DNA from: Competibacteraceae bacterium UBA2792
GTDB taxonomy: Bacteria > Pseudomonadota > Gammaproteobacteria > Competibacterales > Competibacteraceae
Length of the DNA stretch: 8,832 nucleotides
Assembly (NCBI GenBank): GCA_002352125.1
Contig: DEHU01000281.1
Coordinates: 446 to 9,277, forward strand
Reading direction: 5' to 3'
Numbering within the stretch: the stretch's first letter is position 1; every line of letters starts with the position of its first letter. The position numbers and the translations under genes are program-made. Shown piece after piece: positions 1 to 7,351 of this stretch. Below the pieces are notes generated by a model. It had not been told where the DNA came from. It ran no database searches and saw only the letters and a list, made by a program, of their open reading frames with translations.

Positions 1-2790
1 CAGCTCAGCGTGGTCGGCAGCCTCTACACCTGCCGGCCCGATCTCGTCGGCTTCGTCAACGGCCTGCCCTGGGTGGTGATCGAACTCAAGAAACCCGGCG
101 TGCCGGTGCGCGCCGCCTTCGACGAGAACCTCACCCACTACCAGCAACAGATTCCGGCGTTGTTCTGGTTCAACGCGCTACTCATCGCCAGCAACGGCAC
201 CGATAGCCGCGTCGGCTCGCTCACCGCCGGCTGGGACCGCTTCTTCGAGTGGAAGCGCATCGAGCGCGAGGACGAACCGCGCCGCGTGTCGCTGGAAGTG
301 ATGCTACGCGGCACCTGCGACCGCACCCGCTTGCTCGATTTGGCCGAAAATTTCACGCTGTTTTCCGAACACAAGGCCGGGCTGGTCAAGATCATCGGCC
401 AAAACCACCAGTTTCTCGGCGTGAACAACGCCATCGCCTCGATGCTCGAAGCGCGCCAGCTCGGCCACGGACGCGGCGGCGTGTTCTGGCAAACGCAAGG
501 CAGCGGCAAAAGCTTCTCGATGGTGTTCTTCGCACAAAAGGTGCTGCGGAAACTGGCCGGCAACTGGACCTTCGTGATCGTTACCGACCGCGTGGAGCTG
601 GACGAACAGATCGCCAAGACTTTCAAGGCCACCGGCGCGGTATCGGAAGCCGAAGGCGACGCCTGCCATGCCGCCAGCGGCGCCCATCTGCGCGAGCTGC
701 TGCGCGGCAACCACCGCTACGTCTTCACGCTGATCCACAAGTTTCAAATGCCGGAACGGCTTTGCGACCGCGCCGACGTGATCGTGCTGACCGACGAAGC
801 GCACCGCAGCCAGTACGATACCTTGGCGCTCAACATGCGCGCCGCCTTGCCCAAGGCGATGTTCCTGGCCTTCACCGGCACGCCGCTGATCGCGGGCGAA
901 GAGCGCACCAAGGAAGTCTTCGGCGACTACGTTTCGATCTACGATTTCCGGCAATCGATTGAAGATGGCGCCACCGTGCCGCTGTTCTACGAAAACCGCA
1001 CGCCGGAATTGCAGCTCGTCAATCCCGACCTCAACGACGACCTCTACCGGCTGATCGAGGATGCCGAACTCGACCCTGCACAGGAGGCCAAGCTGGAGCG
1101 CGAACTCGCTCGCCAGTACCACCTCATCACCCGCGACGACCGGCTGGAGACGGTGGCGCAGGACATCGTGCGGCATTTTCTCGGGCGTGGTTTCATCGGT
1201 AAGGCGATGGTGGTGTCCATCGACAAGGCGACCGCGCTCAAGATGCACGACAAGGTCAAGCGGCACTGGGTGGCGGAAACCGAGCGAGTGCGGCAGGAAC
1301 TCGATACATTGGTCTACCAACCCCAAGGCGGGGAAAGATCGCCAGAACAGGCCCGGTGCGATCTGCGTTTGGCTACGTTGAGGCGACGCCTCGCGGTGCT
1401 CACCACCACCGACATGGCGGTGATCGTCTCGCCGGGGCAGAACGAAATCGCCCAAATGCGGACGCTGGGGCTGGACATCGCGCCGCACCGCCAGCGGATG
1501 AACGAGTCGCAGCCGGGCCTCGACGAGAAGTTCAAGGATGTGGATGACCCGTTGCGTTTGGTTTTCGTCTGCGCCATGTGGCTCACGGGTTTCGATGTGC
1601 CGAGCTGCTCGACGGTGTATCTCGACAAGCCGATGCGCAATCACGCGCTGATGCAAACCATCGCCCGCGCCAACCGCGTCTTTCCCAGTAAACACAGCGG
1701 CGTGATCGTCGATTACGCCAACGTTTTCGCCTCGCTGGAGCAGGCGCTGGCGATCTACGGAGCAGGCAAGGACGGCAAAAGTCCGGTCAAGGACAAGCGG
1801 GAACTGGTCGAAGCACTGCGCGAGGCGATAATCGATGCGACGGCTTTCTGCGCCGAGCAGGGTGTGATGCTAACTGGGATCGAGGGGCTTCCGGCCGGTG
1901 GACTGGAGCGTTTGCAGGCGATGGAGGACGCCATGAACGCGCTGATTTCGCCCGATCCGCTACGCCGTGACTTCCTCGGACACGAACGGCTGGTGAGCAC
2001 GCTCTACCGGGCGGTGAAACCCGATCCGGCGGCGCTGGAGTTCGCGGGCCGCGTCGCTGGGCTCACCGCGCTGGCCGAAGCCATCCGCGCCACGCTGAAC
2101 CCGAACCCGCCCGGCATCGCGCAGGTGATGGGCAGCATCAACGGCCTGCTCGACGAATCCATCACCGGCCACGCAATCCGCGAGCAGGGACCGCCAGCGC
2201 TCGATCTCTCCAAGATCGACTTCGAGGCGTTGGCGCAGCGCTTCAAACGATCCAAGCACCAGAACACCGACCTCGAAGTGCTCAAGGCCGCGATCCGTGC
2301 CCAACTGGAAAAGATGATCCAGTTGAACCGCACCCGCGCCGATTTCGCCGAAAAGTTCGAGGCGCTGATCGAGAACTACAACGCCGGTAGCCGCAGCATC
2401 GAGGAGCTGTTCGAAGAATTGCTCAAGCTTTCCAATGGCCTCGACGACGAACAACGGCGCCACGTTCGCGAGCAGATGAGCGAGGAAGAACTGGTGATCT
2501 TCGATATCCTCACCCGTCCCGCTCCCGAACTGACCGCCGAAGAACGCGCCGAAGTGAAGAAGATCGCGCGCGAGCTACTGGCGAAACTCAGGGGATTGCT
2601 GGTCCTCGGCTGGCGGCAGAAATCGACCGCCCGCTCGCAGCTCAAACTGACCATCGAGGATACCCTCGATGCCGGTTTGCCCCGCGCCTACACGCCGGAG
2701 CTGTACCAGCAGAAATGTTCGGCGGTGTTCGAGCATGTGTACGAGAGTTATCCGGAGCGGAATGCGGGGGTTTATGCACGATTCGCGTAA
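1..2790 (+). CDS. hsdR: Type I restriction enzyme R subunit (motor and nuclease), 5'-truncated by window edge
   Basis: This is the restriction subunit of a type I restriction-modification complex (HsdR2-HsdM2-HsdS). It translocates DNA using ATP and cuts unmodified DNA. The frame is open from base 1, and about 929 codons are visible; HsdR proteins usually have about 1000-1100 residues, so I infer that roughly the first hundred lie off the left edge. Counting from the GTG at base 10, the PD-(D/E)xK nuclease core is visible as RPD (D11) and ELK (E25, K27). The helicase motor follows: Walker A TQGSGKS (162-168), DEAH box (262-265), TGTP (289-292), WLTGFDVP (524-531) and QTIARANRV (549-557). Residues from about 600 to the end resemble the DUF3387-type C-terminal region that contacts the methylase core. 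All motifs are intact and I see no frameshift. hsdM and hsdS are not in the window and may lie upstream. mnmE begins 65 bases after the stop. Confidence 0.95.
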   Translation, partial: QLSVVGSLYTCRPDLVGFVNGLPWVVIELKKPGVPVRAAFDENLTHYQQQIPALFWFNALLIASNGTDSRVGSLTAGWDRFFEWKRIEREDEPRRVSLEVMLRGTCDRTRLLDLAENFTLFSEHKAGLVKIIGQNHQFLGVNNAIASMLEARQLGHGRGGVFWQTQGSGKSFSMVFFAQKVLRKLAGNWTFVIVTDRVELDEQIAKTFKATGAVSEAEGDACHAASGAHLRELLRGNHRYVFTLIHKFQMPERLCDRADVIVLTDEAHRSQYDTLALNMRAALPKAMFLAFTGTPLIAGEERTKEVFGDYVSIYDFRQSIEDGATVPLFYENRTPELQLVNPDLNDDLYRLIEDAELDPAQEAKLERELARQYHLITRDDRLETVAQDIVRHFLGRGFIGKAMVVSIDKATALKMHDKVKRHWVAETERVRQELDTLVYQPQGGERSPEQARCDLRLATLRRRLAVLTTTDMAVIVSPGQNEIAQMRTLGLDIAPHRQRMNESQPGLDEKFKDVDDPLRLVFVCAMWLTGFDVPSCSTVYLDKPMRNHALMQTIARANRVFPSKHSGVIVDYANVFASLEQALAIYGAGKDGKSPVKDKRELVEALREAIIDATAFCAEQGVMLTGIEGLPAGGLERLQAMEDAMNALISPDPLRRDFLGHERLVSTLYRAVKPDPAALEFAGRVAGLTALAEAIRATLNPNPPGIAQVMGSINGLLDESITGHAIREQGPPALDLSKIDFEALAQRFKRSKHQNTDLEVLKAAIRAQLEKMIQLNRTRADFAEKFEALIENYNAGSRSIEELFEELLKLSNGLDDEQRRHVREQMSEEELVIFDILTRPAPELTAEERAEVKKIARELLAKLRGLLVLGWRQKSTARSQLKLTIEDTLDAGLPRAYTPELYQQKCSAVFEHVYESYPERNAGVYARFA

Positions 2791-2824
2791 AGAGATGGTC
2801 GTGTTCGACCGCCGGGGTCCACAT

Positions 2825-2839
2825 TGCCGCCACGCGGCA
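2825..2839 (+). other. Short GC-rich hairpin in the hsdR-mnmE gap
   Basis: TGCCGC (2825-2830) and GCGGCA (2834-2839) form a perfect 6-bp inverted repeat around the 3-base loop CAC, ending 16 bases before the mnmE start. A weaker GACC/GGTC pairing lies just upstream. No T run follows, so it is not a convincing intrinsic terminator. It could shape the mnmE leader or be chance in GC-rich DNA. Confidence 0.3.
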
Positions 2840-2855
2840 TCATCGGCCCGGTAGC

Positions 2856-4202
2856 ATGGCAATGGACACCATCGCCGCCGTCGCCACGCCACCCGGAAAG
2901 GGCGGCATCGGCGTGATCCGGCTGTCCGGGCCGGTGGTGCCCGCTATCGCTGCGGCTCTGCTCGGAAAATTGCCGGCGCCGCGTCAAGCGATCCTGCGCC
3001 GCTTCCGTTCCAACGATGGCGAGGTCATCGACGAAGGGATTGCCCTCTATTTTCCCGCCCCGCATTCCTTCACCGGCGAGGACGTGCTGGAACTGCAAGG
3101 CCACGGCGGGCCGGTGGTCATGGATTTGCTGCTGGCGCGCGTATTGGAACTCGGCGCGCGACCGGCTCGCCCCGGCGAATTTTCCGAGCGCGCCTTTCTC
3201 AACGACAAGCTCGATCTGGCTCAAGCCGAAGCGATTGCCGACCTGATCGCCAGCGACACCGCCGCCGCCGCTCGCGCCGCGTTGCGTTCGTTGCAAGGCG
3301 AATTTTCCCGGCGGGTGCAAGGCTTGGTCGAAGGGTTGATCGAGTTGCGGATGTATGTCGAAGCGGCCATCGACTTTCCCGAAGAGGAAATCGATTTTTT
3401 GGCCGATGGGGTCGTTGCGACGCGCTTGGGCGAGTTACGGGAACGACTGAGTACCTTGCAAGCCGCCGCCGGCCAGGGACGATTACTACGCGATGGTATG
3501 ACGGTGGTGATCGCCGGACGGCCGAACGCCGGCAAATCCAGCTTGCTCAACCATCTGGCGGGGCGCGAGGCGGCCATCGTCACCGCCATTCCCGGCACCA
3601 CGCGCGACGTGTTGCGCGAACACATCAGCATCGACGGAATGCCTTTGCACGTCATCGATACCGCCGGTTTGCGCGATAGCGACGATTTGGTGGAACAGGA
3701 AGGTATCCGTCGCGCTTGGGCCGAGATCGAAACCGCCGACCGGATTTTGATGGTGGTGGACGATCGATTGAGTCTGACCACCGAAGAAAAGGCGCTGCGG
3801 GAGCGGTTGCCTGCGAATACGCCGGTCACAGTGCTTTACAACAAAATCGATCTCAGTGGCCGGTCGCCGTTGGTCCGCGATGGCCAGTGGGGAACGGAAA
3901 TTCTGCTGTCGGCCAAGACCGAAGCGGGCTTGGACTTATTGCGCGAACATTTGAAATCCTGCATGGGTTATCACGGCAGCGAAGAGGGAACATTCATGGC
4001 TCGCCGCCGGCATCTGGAGGCGCTGGAACAGGCGACGGCGGCGCTGGAGCGCGCGGTCTATCAACTGGAAATTTATCGCGCCGGCGAACTGGTCGCCGAA
4101 GAGTTGCGCGAGGCGCAAAACGCCCTGTCGGAAATTACCGGCGAATTTACGTCCGACGATTTGCTATCGAGGATTTTTTCCAGTTTTTGTATCGGGAAGT
4201 AG
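2856..4202 (+). CDS. mnmE: tRNA uridine-5-carboxymethylaminomethyl modification GTPase MnmE (TrmE/ThdF)
   Basis: MnmE works with MnmG (GidA) to add the (carboxymethyl)aminomethyl group at C5 of wobble uridine 34 in a set of tRNAs, using a methylene-tetrahydrofolate carbon and GTP hydrolysis; it acts in the cytoplasm. The predicted protein has 448 residues, against 454 in E. coli. The N-terminal folate-binding domain opens with [16 protein letters not shown]. The G domain carries G1 GRPNAGKSS (221-229), G2 IPGTTRD, G3 DTAGLR (268-273) and G4 NKID (329-332). The helical domain ends in the diagnostic FCIGK (444-448), whose Cys is needed for modification. The ATG at 2856 was chosen because the family begins a few residues before DTI; ATG 2862 is the alternative, and neither has a strong Shine-Dalgarno. 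The frame is open back to 2715, but that part encodes nothing MnmE-like. The usual neighbour yidC is replaced here by hsdR. Confidence 0.97.
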   Translation: MAMDTIAAVATPPGKGGIGVIRLSGPVVPAIAAALLGKLPAPRQAILRRFRSNDGEVIDEGIALYFPAPHSFTGEDVLELQGHGGPVVMDLLLARVLELGARPARPGEFSERAFLNDKLDLAQAEAIADLIASDTAAAARAALRSLQGEFSRRVQGLVEGLIELRMYVEAAIDFPEEEIDFLADGVVATRLGELRERLSTLQAAAGQGRLLRDGMTVVIAGRPNAGKSSLLNHLAGREAAIVTAIPGTTRDVLREHISIDGMPLHVIDTAGLRDSDDLVEQEGIRRAWAEIETADRILMVVDDRLSLTTEEKALRERLPANTPVTVLYNKIDLSGRSPLVRDGQWGTEILLSAKTEAGLDLLREHLKSCMGYHGSEEGTFMARRRHLEALEQATAALERAVYQLEIYRAGELVAEELREAQNALSEITGEFTSDDLLSRIFSSFCIGK

Positions 4203-4305
4203 TCGATCTGGTGTCGTGGCCGCATTACCAGCGCAGCTCGGACGATCCGCTACAGGACGTGGATTTTGTTGAGTCGTGGTTTCTGCCTCCTCGTTCGATT
4301 CGTGC
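4203..4305. other. Convergent intergenic gap between mnmE and the tonB-like gene
   Basis: These 103 bases lie between two converging stop codons, where a shared bidirectional terminator would be expected. I see only weak pairings (for example CTGGT at 4208-4212 with ACCAG at 4227-4231) and no stem followed by a T run on either strand. Termination may be Rho-dependent. No gene is supported here. Confidence 0.5.
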
Positions 4306-5433
4306 TCAGCGGGACCGCACCCGCCCGCCGGGCTCGAAACGCCAAGGGCGGGAAATGAGCAAAACATCGTAACGCTGGCGTAATTCGGACGAGAAAGGCG
4401 CGTAGGGCGCACCGAGCCGAACGATGCGTTGCGCTGCCTGGTCAAGCTCGGCATTGCCGGAAGAACGCACGATTCGAACCTCTTTCAAAGTGCCATCGGC
4501 GCGAATGGCGACATCCAGCACCGGACCGGTGTTCAAATTCAATTTGCGGGCGATTTCGGGAAAGTTCATTTCGCCGATTTGTTCGACCTTGCGAACCCAG
4601 GCCGCGATATAAAAACCTTCCAGCGATTGCGTGTCGTTCGGGCTGACTCGCTTGCTGCGGATTCCGGCGTTCGCTCGCCGCTGGGTTTCCGCCTCCAAAC
4701 CGGCGATTTGGCCGAGTAGCGCACCGCTATCCAACCGGCCGCGAGGGGCGCTTCCTGCCGATTGCCCCGACCGTCGAGTGGGCCGGGCCGGTTCGAGTGC
4801 GGTCACTGCCGGGGCCGGTTTGGCGATGGCCGGCACGGTCGATTTGATCGGTGGAGATATCGTTTCACGCGGTTTAGTGGCCGATTTGTTCGATGGGGCC
4901 GATGCCGCTTTCTCGGGCGGTTTGGCCGCTTTTGGTGACGGGGCTGGTTTGGGAGCCGTTCGCGGTGCTGGTGCAATGTTAGCGGCGGCAGGTGGTTTAG
5001 CTGGTGTGGCCGGTTTCGATATCGGCTTGGTCGCGGGCGCCGGCTGTGGCGGAGGAGGTGGCGTTGGTTTGGCTGTGGCTATGGGCGATGGTTGCGATGC
5101 AGGTGCAGGCTCCTCGACCGGCGCGGATTGCGGCGGAGCGACCGGCAGCGGTTCCGGCGCTGGAGCGGCTACCGGATTCGGGGCAGCAACGGCGACGGAT
5201 GCAGCGCCGGAACCGGTTTCCGGCACCGTCGCCGCCGAAGGAGCCGGTTTCGCAATGCGTGATCGTTCCGCCGGCGGCAATAGCACGACATCGAAGCGAA
5301 GCGGCTTGGGATAGCGAAGCGACCACCAATCGGCCGGAATGCCAAAAAGCAGCACGGCGTGCAGGCCGAGCGCCAGCAGCAGCGCCAGCGTCAGCCGGCT
5401 GGCGTCATCCGGGCCCCGGGCGATGGTGTTCAT
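4306..5433 (-). CDS. TonB-family energy transducer, TonB3-like
   Basis: This predicted inner-membrane protein spans the periplasm. TonB proteins pass proton-motive-force energy from ExbB/ExbD to outer-membrane partners. The 375-residue sequence has a short cytoplasmic start, one hydrophobic segment (about 14-31, containing LALGLHAVLLFG), a long Pro/Ala/Lys-rich linker (about 52-225) with many KP and AP steps, a short polar stretch, and a C-terminal TonB-like domain (about 272-366) with ADGTLKEVRIVRSSG, LDQAA and a closing LISRPWRF. The segment APYAPF followed by a DVLLISRPWRF ending resembles P. aeruginosa TonB3 (PA0406), which also lies beside gshB and is needed for normal twitching motility. 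The usual YP at the start of the TonB fold reads NFPEIAR here. The start ATG at 5433 lies within gshB (29-base overlap, different frame) behind a GGTGA-like element. No ExbB/ExbD or receptor gene is in the window. The family call is firm; the pilus role is inferred from homology and context. Confidence 0.88.
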   Translation of the reverse strand: MNTIARGPDDASRLTLALLLALGLHAVLLFGIPADWWSLRYPKPLRFDVVLLPPAERSRIAKPAPSAATVPETGSGAASVAVAAPNPVAAPAPEPLPVAPPQSAPVEEPAPASQPSPIATAKPTPPPPPQPAPATKPISKPATPAKPPAAANIAPAPRTAPKPAPSPKAAKPPEKAASAPSNKSATKPRETISPPIKSTVPAIAKPAPAVTALEPARPTRRSGQSAGSAPRGRLDSGALLGQIAGLEAETQRRANAGIRSKRVSPNDTQSLEGFYIAAWVRKVEQIGEMNFPEIARKLNLNTGPVLDVAIRADGTLKEVRIVRSSGNAELDQAAQRIVRLGAPYAPFSSELRQRYDVLLISRPWRFEPGGRVRSR

Positions 5434-6400
5434 CCGTCACCGCTGGTGCTCGGCGCCCTAGCCGCCGTTCGATGGCAGCCATCAAATCGCCGCCGATGTC
5501 CAGCCCGAACTGGGCGTCCAGCTCCCGTGCGCAGGTGGGGCTGGTGACGTTGATTTCGGTCAGGTAGTCGCCGATCACGTCCAGCCCGACGAACAGCAAG
5601 CCCATTTCCCGCAGCTTGGGCGCCACTTGCGCGCAAATCCAGCGGTCGCGTTCGCCGAGCGGCACCCCTTCGCCGCGACCGCCGGCCGCCAAGTTGGCGC
5701 GGGTTTCGCCGGCTTGCGGAATCCGCGCCAGCGCGTAGGGAACCGGCTCGCCGTCGATCAACAGGATGCGCTTGTCGCCGGCTAAAATTTCCGGTACGTA
5801 ACGTTGTGCCATGGTCAAGCGTCGACCGCCAGCGGTTAGCGTTTCCAGGATGACGTTGAGGTTCGGATCGTTCTGCCGCAACCGAAACACCGACGCGCCG
5901 CCCATCCCGTCCAGCGGTTTGACCACGATGTCGCCGTGCTCGGCCAGAAACGCTTTGAGTCGCGCCGGTTCCCGGCCGACGAGGGTCGGCGGACAGCATT
6001 GCGGGAAATTGAGCGCGAAGAATTTTTCGTTGGCATCGCGCAGGCTGCGCGGCTTGTTGACCACTAGCGTTCCGGCCGCCTCGGCCAGCTCCAGCAAATA
6101 GGTGGTATAGATATATTCCATGTCGAAAGGCGGATCTTTGCGCATCAAAATCGCGTCTAATTCCGCCAGCGGCAATTCCCGCTCGCCGCCGAAATCGAAC
6201 CAGCCGCGTTTGTCGTCCCGGACGCTCAACGAGCGAGCGCGGCCGAGCGCTTCGTTGCCGCGAGCGTACAGGTCGGCTTGCTCGAAATAATGCAGTTCCC
6301 AGCCGCGGGCTTGAGCGGCCAGCAACATGGCGAAAGTCGTGTCTTTTTTGATGGTGATGGTGGCGATGGGGTCCATCACCACGCCGAGCTTGATAGTCAT
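5405..6400 (-). CDS. gshB: Glutathione synthetase
   Basis: GshB joins gamma-glutamylcysteine and glycine with ATP to make glutathione, the second step of that cytoplasmic pathway. The 331-residue product starts MTIKLGVVMDPIATITIKKD, which lines up with the E. coli N-terminus and fixes the ATG at 6400 despite a poor Shine-Dalgarno. Family motifs appear in order: NKPRSLRDANEK (115-126), ATP-grasp loop KPLDGMGG (161-168), RANLAAGGRGE (234-244) and EINVTSPTC (282-290). It is about 15 residues longer than the 316-residue E. coli enzyme; the extra length is a polar tail (about 312-331) largely encoded where the tonB-like gene overlaps. The catalytic core looks intact. It is divergent from pilI and probably co-transcribed with the downstream tonB-like gene. 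Confidence 0.97.
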   Translation of the reverse strand: MTIKLGVVMDPIATITIKKDTTFAMLLAAQARGWELHYFEQADLYARGNEALGRARSLSVRDDKRGWFDFGGERELPLAELDAILMRKDPPFDMEYIYTTYLLELAEAAGTLVVNKPRSLRDANEKFFALNFPQCCPPTLVGREPARLKAFLAEHGDIVVKPLDGMGGASVFRLRQNDPNLNVILETLTAGGRRLTMAQRYVPEILAGDKRILLIDGEPVPYALARIPQAGETRANLAAGGRGEGVPLGERDRWICAQVAPKLREMGLLFVGLDVIGDYLTEINVTSPTCARELDAQFGLDIGGDLMAAIERRLGRRAPAVTDEHHRPGPG

Positions 6401-6433
6401 ATAGGCGGATCTGTAAGGGTTCGCGATCTCGAT

Positions 6434-6460
6434 CGGTCATTCGGCTGACGCGGATGACCG
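6434..6460. repeat. 7-bp inverted repeat upstream of gshB
   Basis: CGGTCAT (6434-6440) and ATGACCG (6454-6460) are exact inverse complements separated by 13 bases. The dyad lies 34-60 bases upstream of the gshB start codon. It could be an operator for a dimeric regulator or an mRNA leader stem. I do not recognise it as the site of a known regulator, and chance is possible. Confidence 0.35.
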
Positions 6461-6546
6461 GCGCGCCCGTTGGGCTGCTCGTTGGCGCGTCGATTGGTCC
6501 GCCGCAAGGGCGCGAAAAGGCCGAATCGATTTCTATCGTGGCATCG

Positions 6547-6574
6547 TGGTCATTAGTATGCTAAAAAACATAAT
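6547..6574 (+). promoter_or_regulatory. Candidate sigma-70 promoter for pilI-pilJ
   Basis: TGGTCA (6547-6552, 4 of 6 matches to TTGACA) and CATAAT (6569-6574, 5 of 6 matches to TATAAT) are 16 bases apart, in the AT-rich stretch about 130 bases before the pilI start. It is the best plus-strand pair I found by eye, but the -35 is weak and AT-rich DNA gives such matches easily. Confidence 0.3.
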
Positions 6575-6691
6575 AAAAAGACCATTAACTTGGCATTTCG
6601 ATCTAGGGCTTTGCTCGAACAGACAAAAAATAACAGCGATTTCAACTGAGTCGCGCAACGGCCGTTCGGTCCCGAATTTCGTATTTTTTAT

Positions 6692-6695
6692 GAGG
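6692..6695 (+). promoter_or_regulatory. Shine-Dalgarno supporting the GTG start of pilI
   Basis: GAGG lies 8 bases before the GTG at 6704, the normal spacing. It supports this GTG as the start of pilI and argues against the out-of-frame ATG at 6690, which overlaps the element. Confidence 0.7.
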
Positions 6696-6703
6696 ACTAT
6701 CAG

Positions 6704-7276
6704 GTGGCAGATGCGGCAATAACTCCCTCTGCGGCGCCCTCTCCGCTACATCCCTTCGATATCCTGTCGAAGCTCGATCAGCGCGTCCGCGAGCGGGCGC
6801 CGACCGTAGAGGCCAGCGCGCAATTGTCGGAAATTAGAGGCCAGCTCGCCGCGCGCCTTGGCTCTTGGAACCTGCTATTCTCCATGGATGACGTCGCCGA
6901 AATCATTCCGATCCCTCGCAACATTACCCGGGTTCCGGGCGTCAAACGCTGGTTGCTGGGTATCGCCAACCTGCGCGGCAGGGTGATCTCGGTATCCGAT
7001 TTGCGGGATTTTGTGACGGACCGGCCCACCGTGCAGTCGCCGGGCAGCCAGATCGTCATCTTCCGGGTCAACGAATGGGATTACGGTCTGCTGGTGGACG
7101 AGATCATCGGAATGCGGCACTTTGGTCCCCAGCACCGGTTGCCGTCGCTGGACGCCGTAGAAGAAAGCCTGCGGCTTTATGTTGTGGAAGCATTTTGGAG
7201 CGACAACCAATGCTGGATGGTCTTCAATACCAGGAAATTGCTGGCGGAACCCAAGTTTTTGAACGCGGCCGACTAG
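6704..7276 (+). CDS. pilI: Type IV pilus chemosensory adaptor PilI (CheW-like)
   Basis: PilI is the CheW-type adaptor of the Pil-Chp system. It links the receptor PilJ to the histidine kinase ChpA at the cell pole. The product has 190 residues, similar to P. aeruginosa PilI (about 178), with a single CheW domain over about 54-185. Visible signatures are LLFSMDDVAEIIPIP (57-71), WLLGIANLRGRVISVSDLRDF (83-103, the central CheW motif) and the late strand CWMVFNTRKLL (170-180). About 40 N-terminal residues precede the domain. The start is GTG, preceded by a good Shine-Dalgarno. It sits first in the rightward cluster, with pilJ 75 bases downstream. In Pseudomonas pilG and pilH come just before pilI; here the next gene upstream is the divergent gshB. 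A generic CheW is possible, but the adjacent pilJ makes PilI the better name. Confidence 0.92.
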   Translation: MADAAITPSAAPSPLHPFDILSKLDQRVRERAPTVEASAQLSEIRGQLAARLGSWNLLFSMDDVAEIIPIPRNITRVPGVKRWLLGIANLRGRVISVSDLRDFVTDRPTVQSPGSQIVIFRVNEWDYGLLVDEIIGMRHFGPQHRLPSLDAVEESLRLYVVEAFWSDNQCWMVFNTRKLLAEPKFLNAAD

Positions 7277-7351
7277 CGTCGTTTTCCAGAATTTCCCCGT
7301 CGGAACGAGCAGGCGGGGGTGGATCAGGGTTAAGTTCAACGAGAAACAGAG

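Larger units (their letters stand above)
6401..6703. promoter_or_regulatory. Divergent gshB / pilI intergenic region (303 bases), no gene seen
   Basis: This region must contain the start signals for both gshB (leftward) and pilI-pilJ (rightward). The left part (about 6401-6535) is GC-rich and holds an inverted repeat; the right part (about 6540-6690) is clearly AT-rich, with A and T runs, unlike the surrounding DNA. No open frame resembles a response-regulator receiver domain, so pilG and pilH are not hidden here. I see no convincing promoter for gshB on the minus strand. Confidence 0.6.

Noticed and set aside
304..1695. Long minus-strand open frame of 463 codons opposite hsdR
   Set aside because: It lies wholly antisense to intact HsdR helicase motifs, has no family resemblance, and such frames are common in GC-rich coding DNA.
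2791..2855. Intrinsic terminator between hsdR and mnmE
   Set aside because: Only a 6-bp stem is present and no T run follows it.
4631..5314. Plus-strand frame with Gly/Ala-rich repeats resembling a low-complexity protein
   Set aside because: It is the complement of the Pro/Ala linker of the tonB-like gene, whose membrane segment and TonB domain identify the real frame.
5430..6440. Minus-strand Arg-rich frame of 336 codons overlapping gshB
   Set aside because: It is a frame-shifted shadow of gshB; the true frame carries all glutathione synthetase motifs.
6591..6616. Possible sigma-54 promoter before pilI (TTGGCA and a later TTGCT)
   Set aside because: The GG and GC elements are 19 bases apart rather than the required 10.
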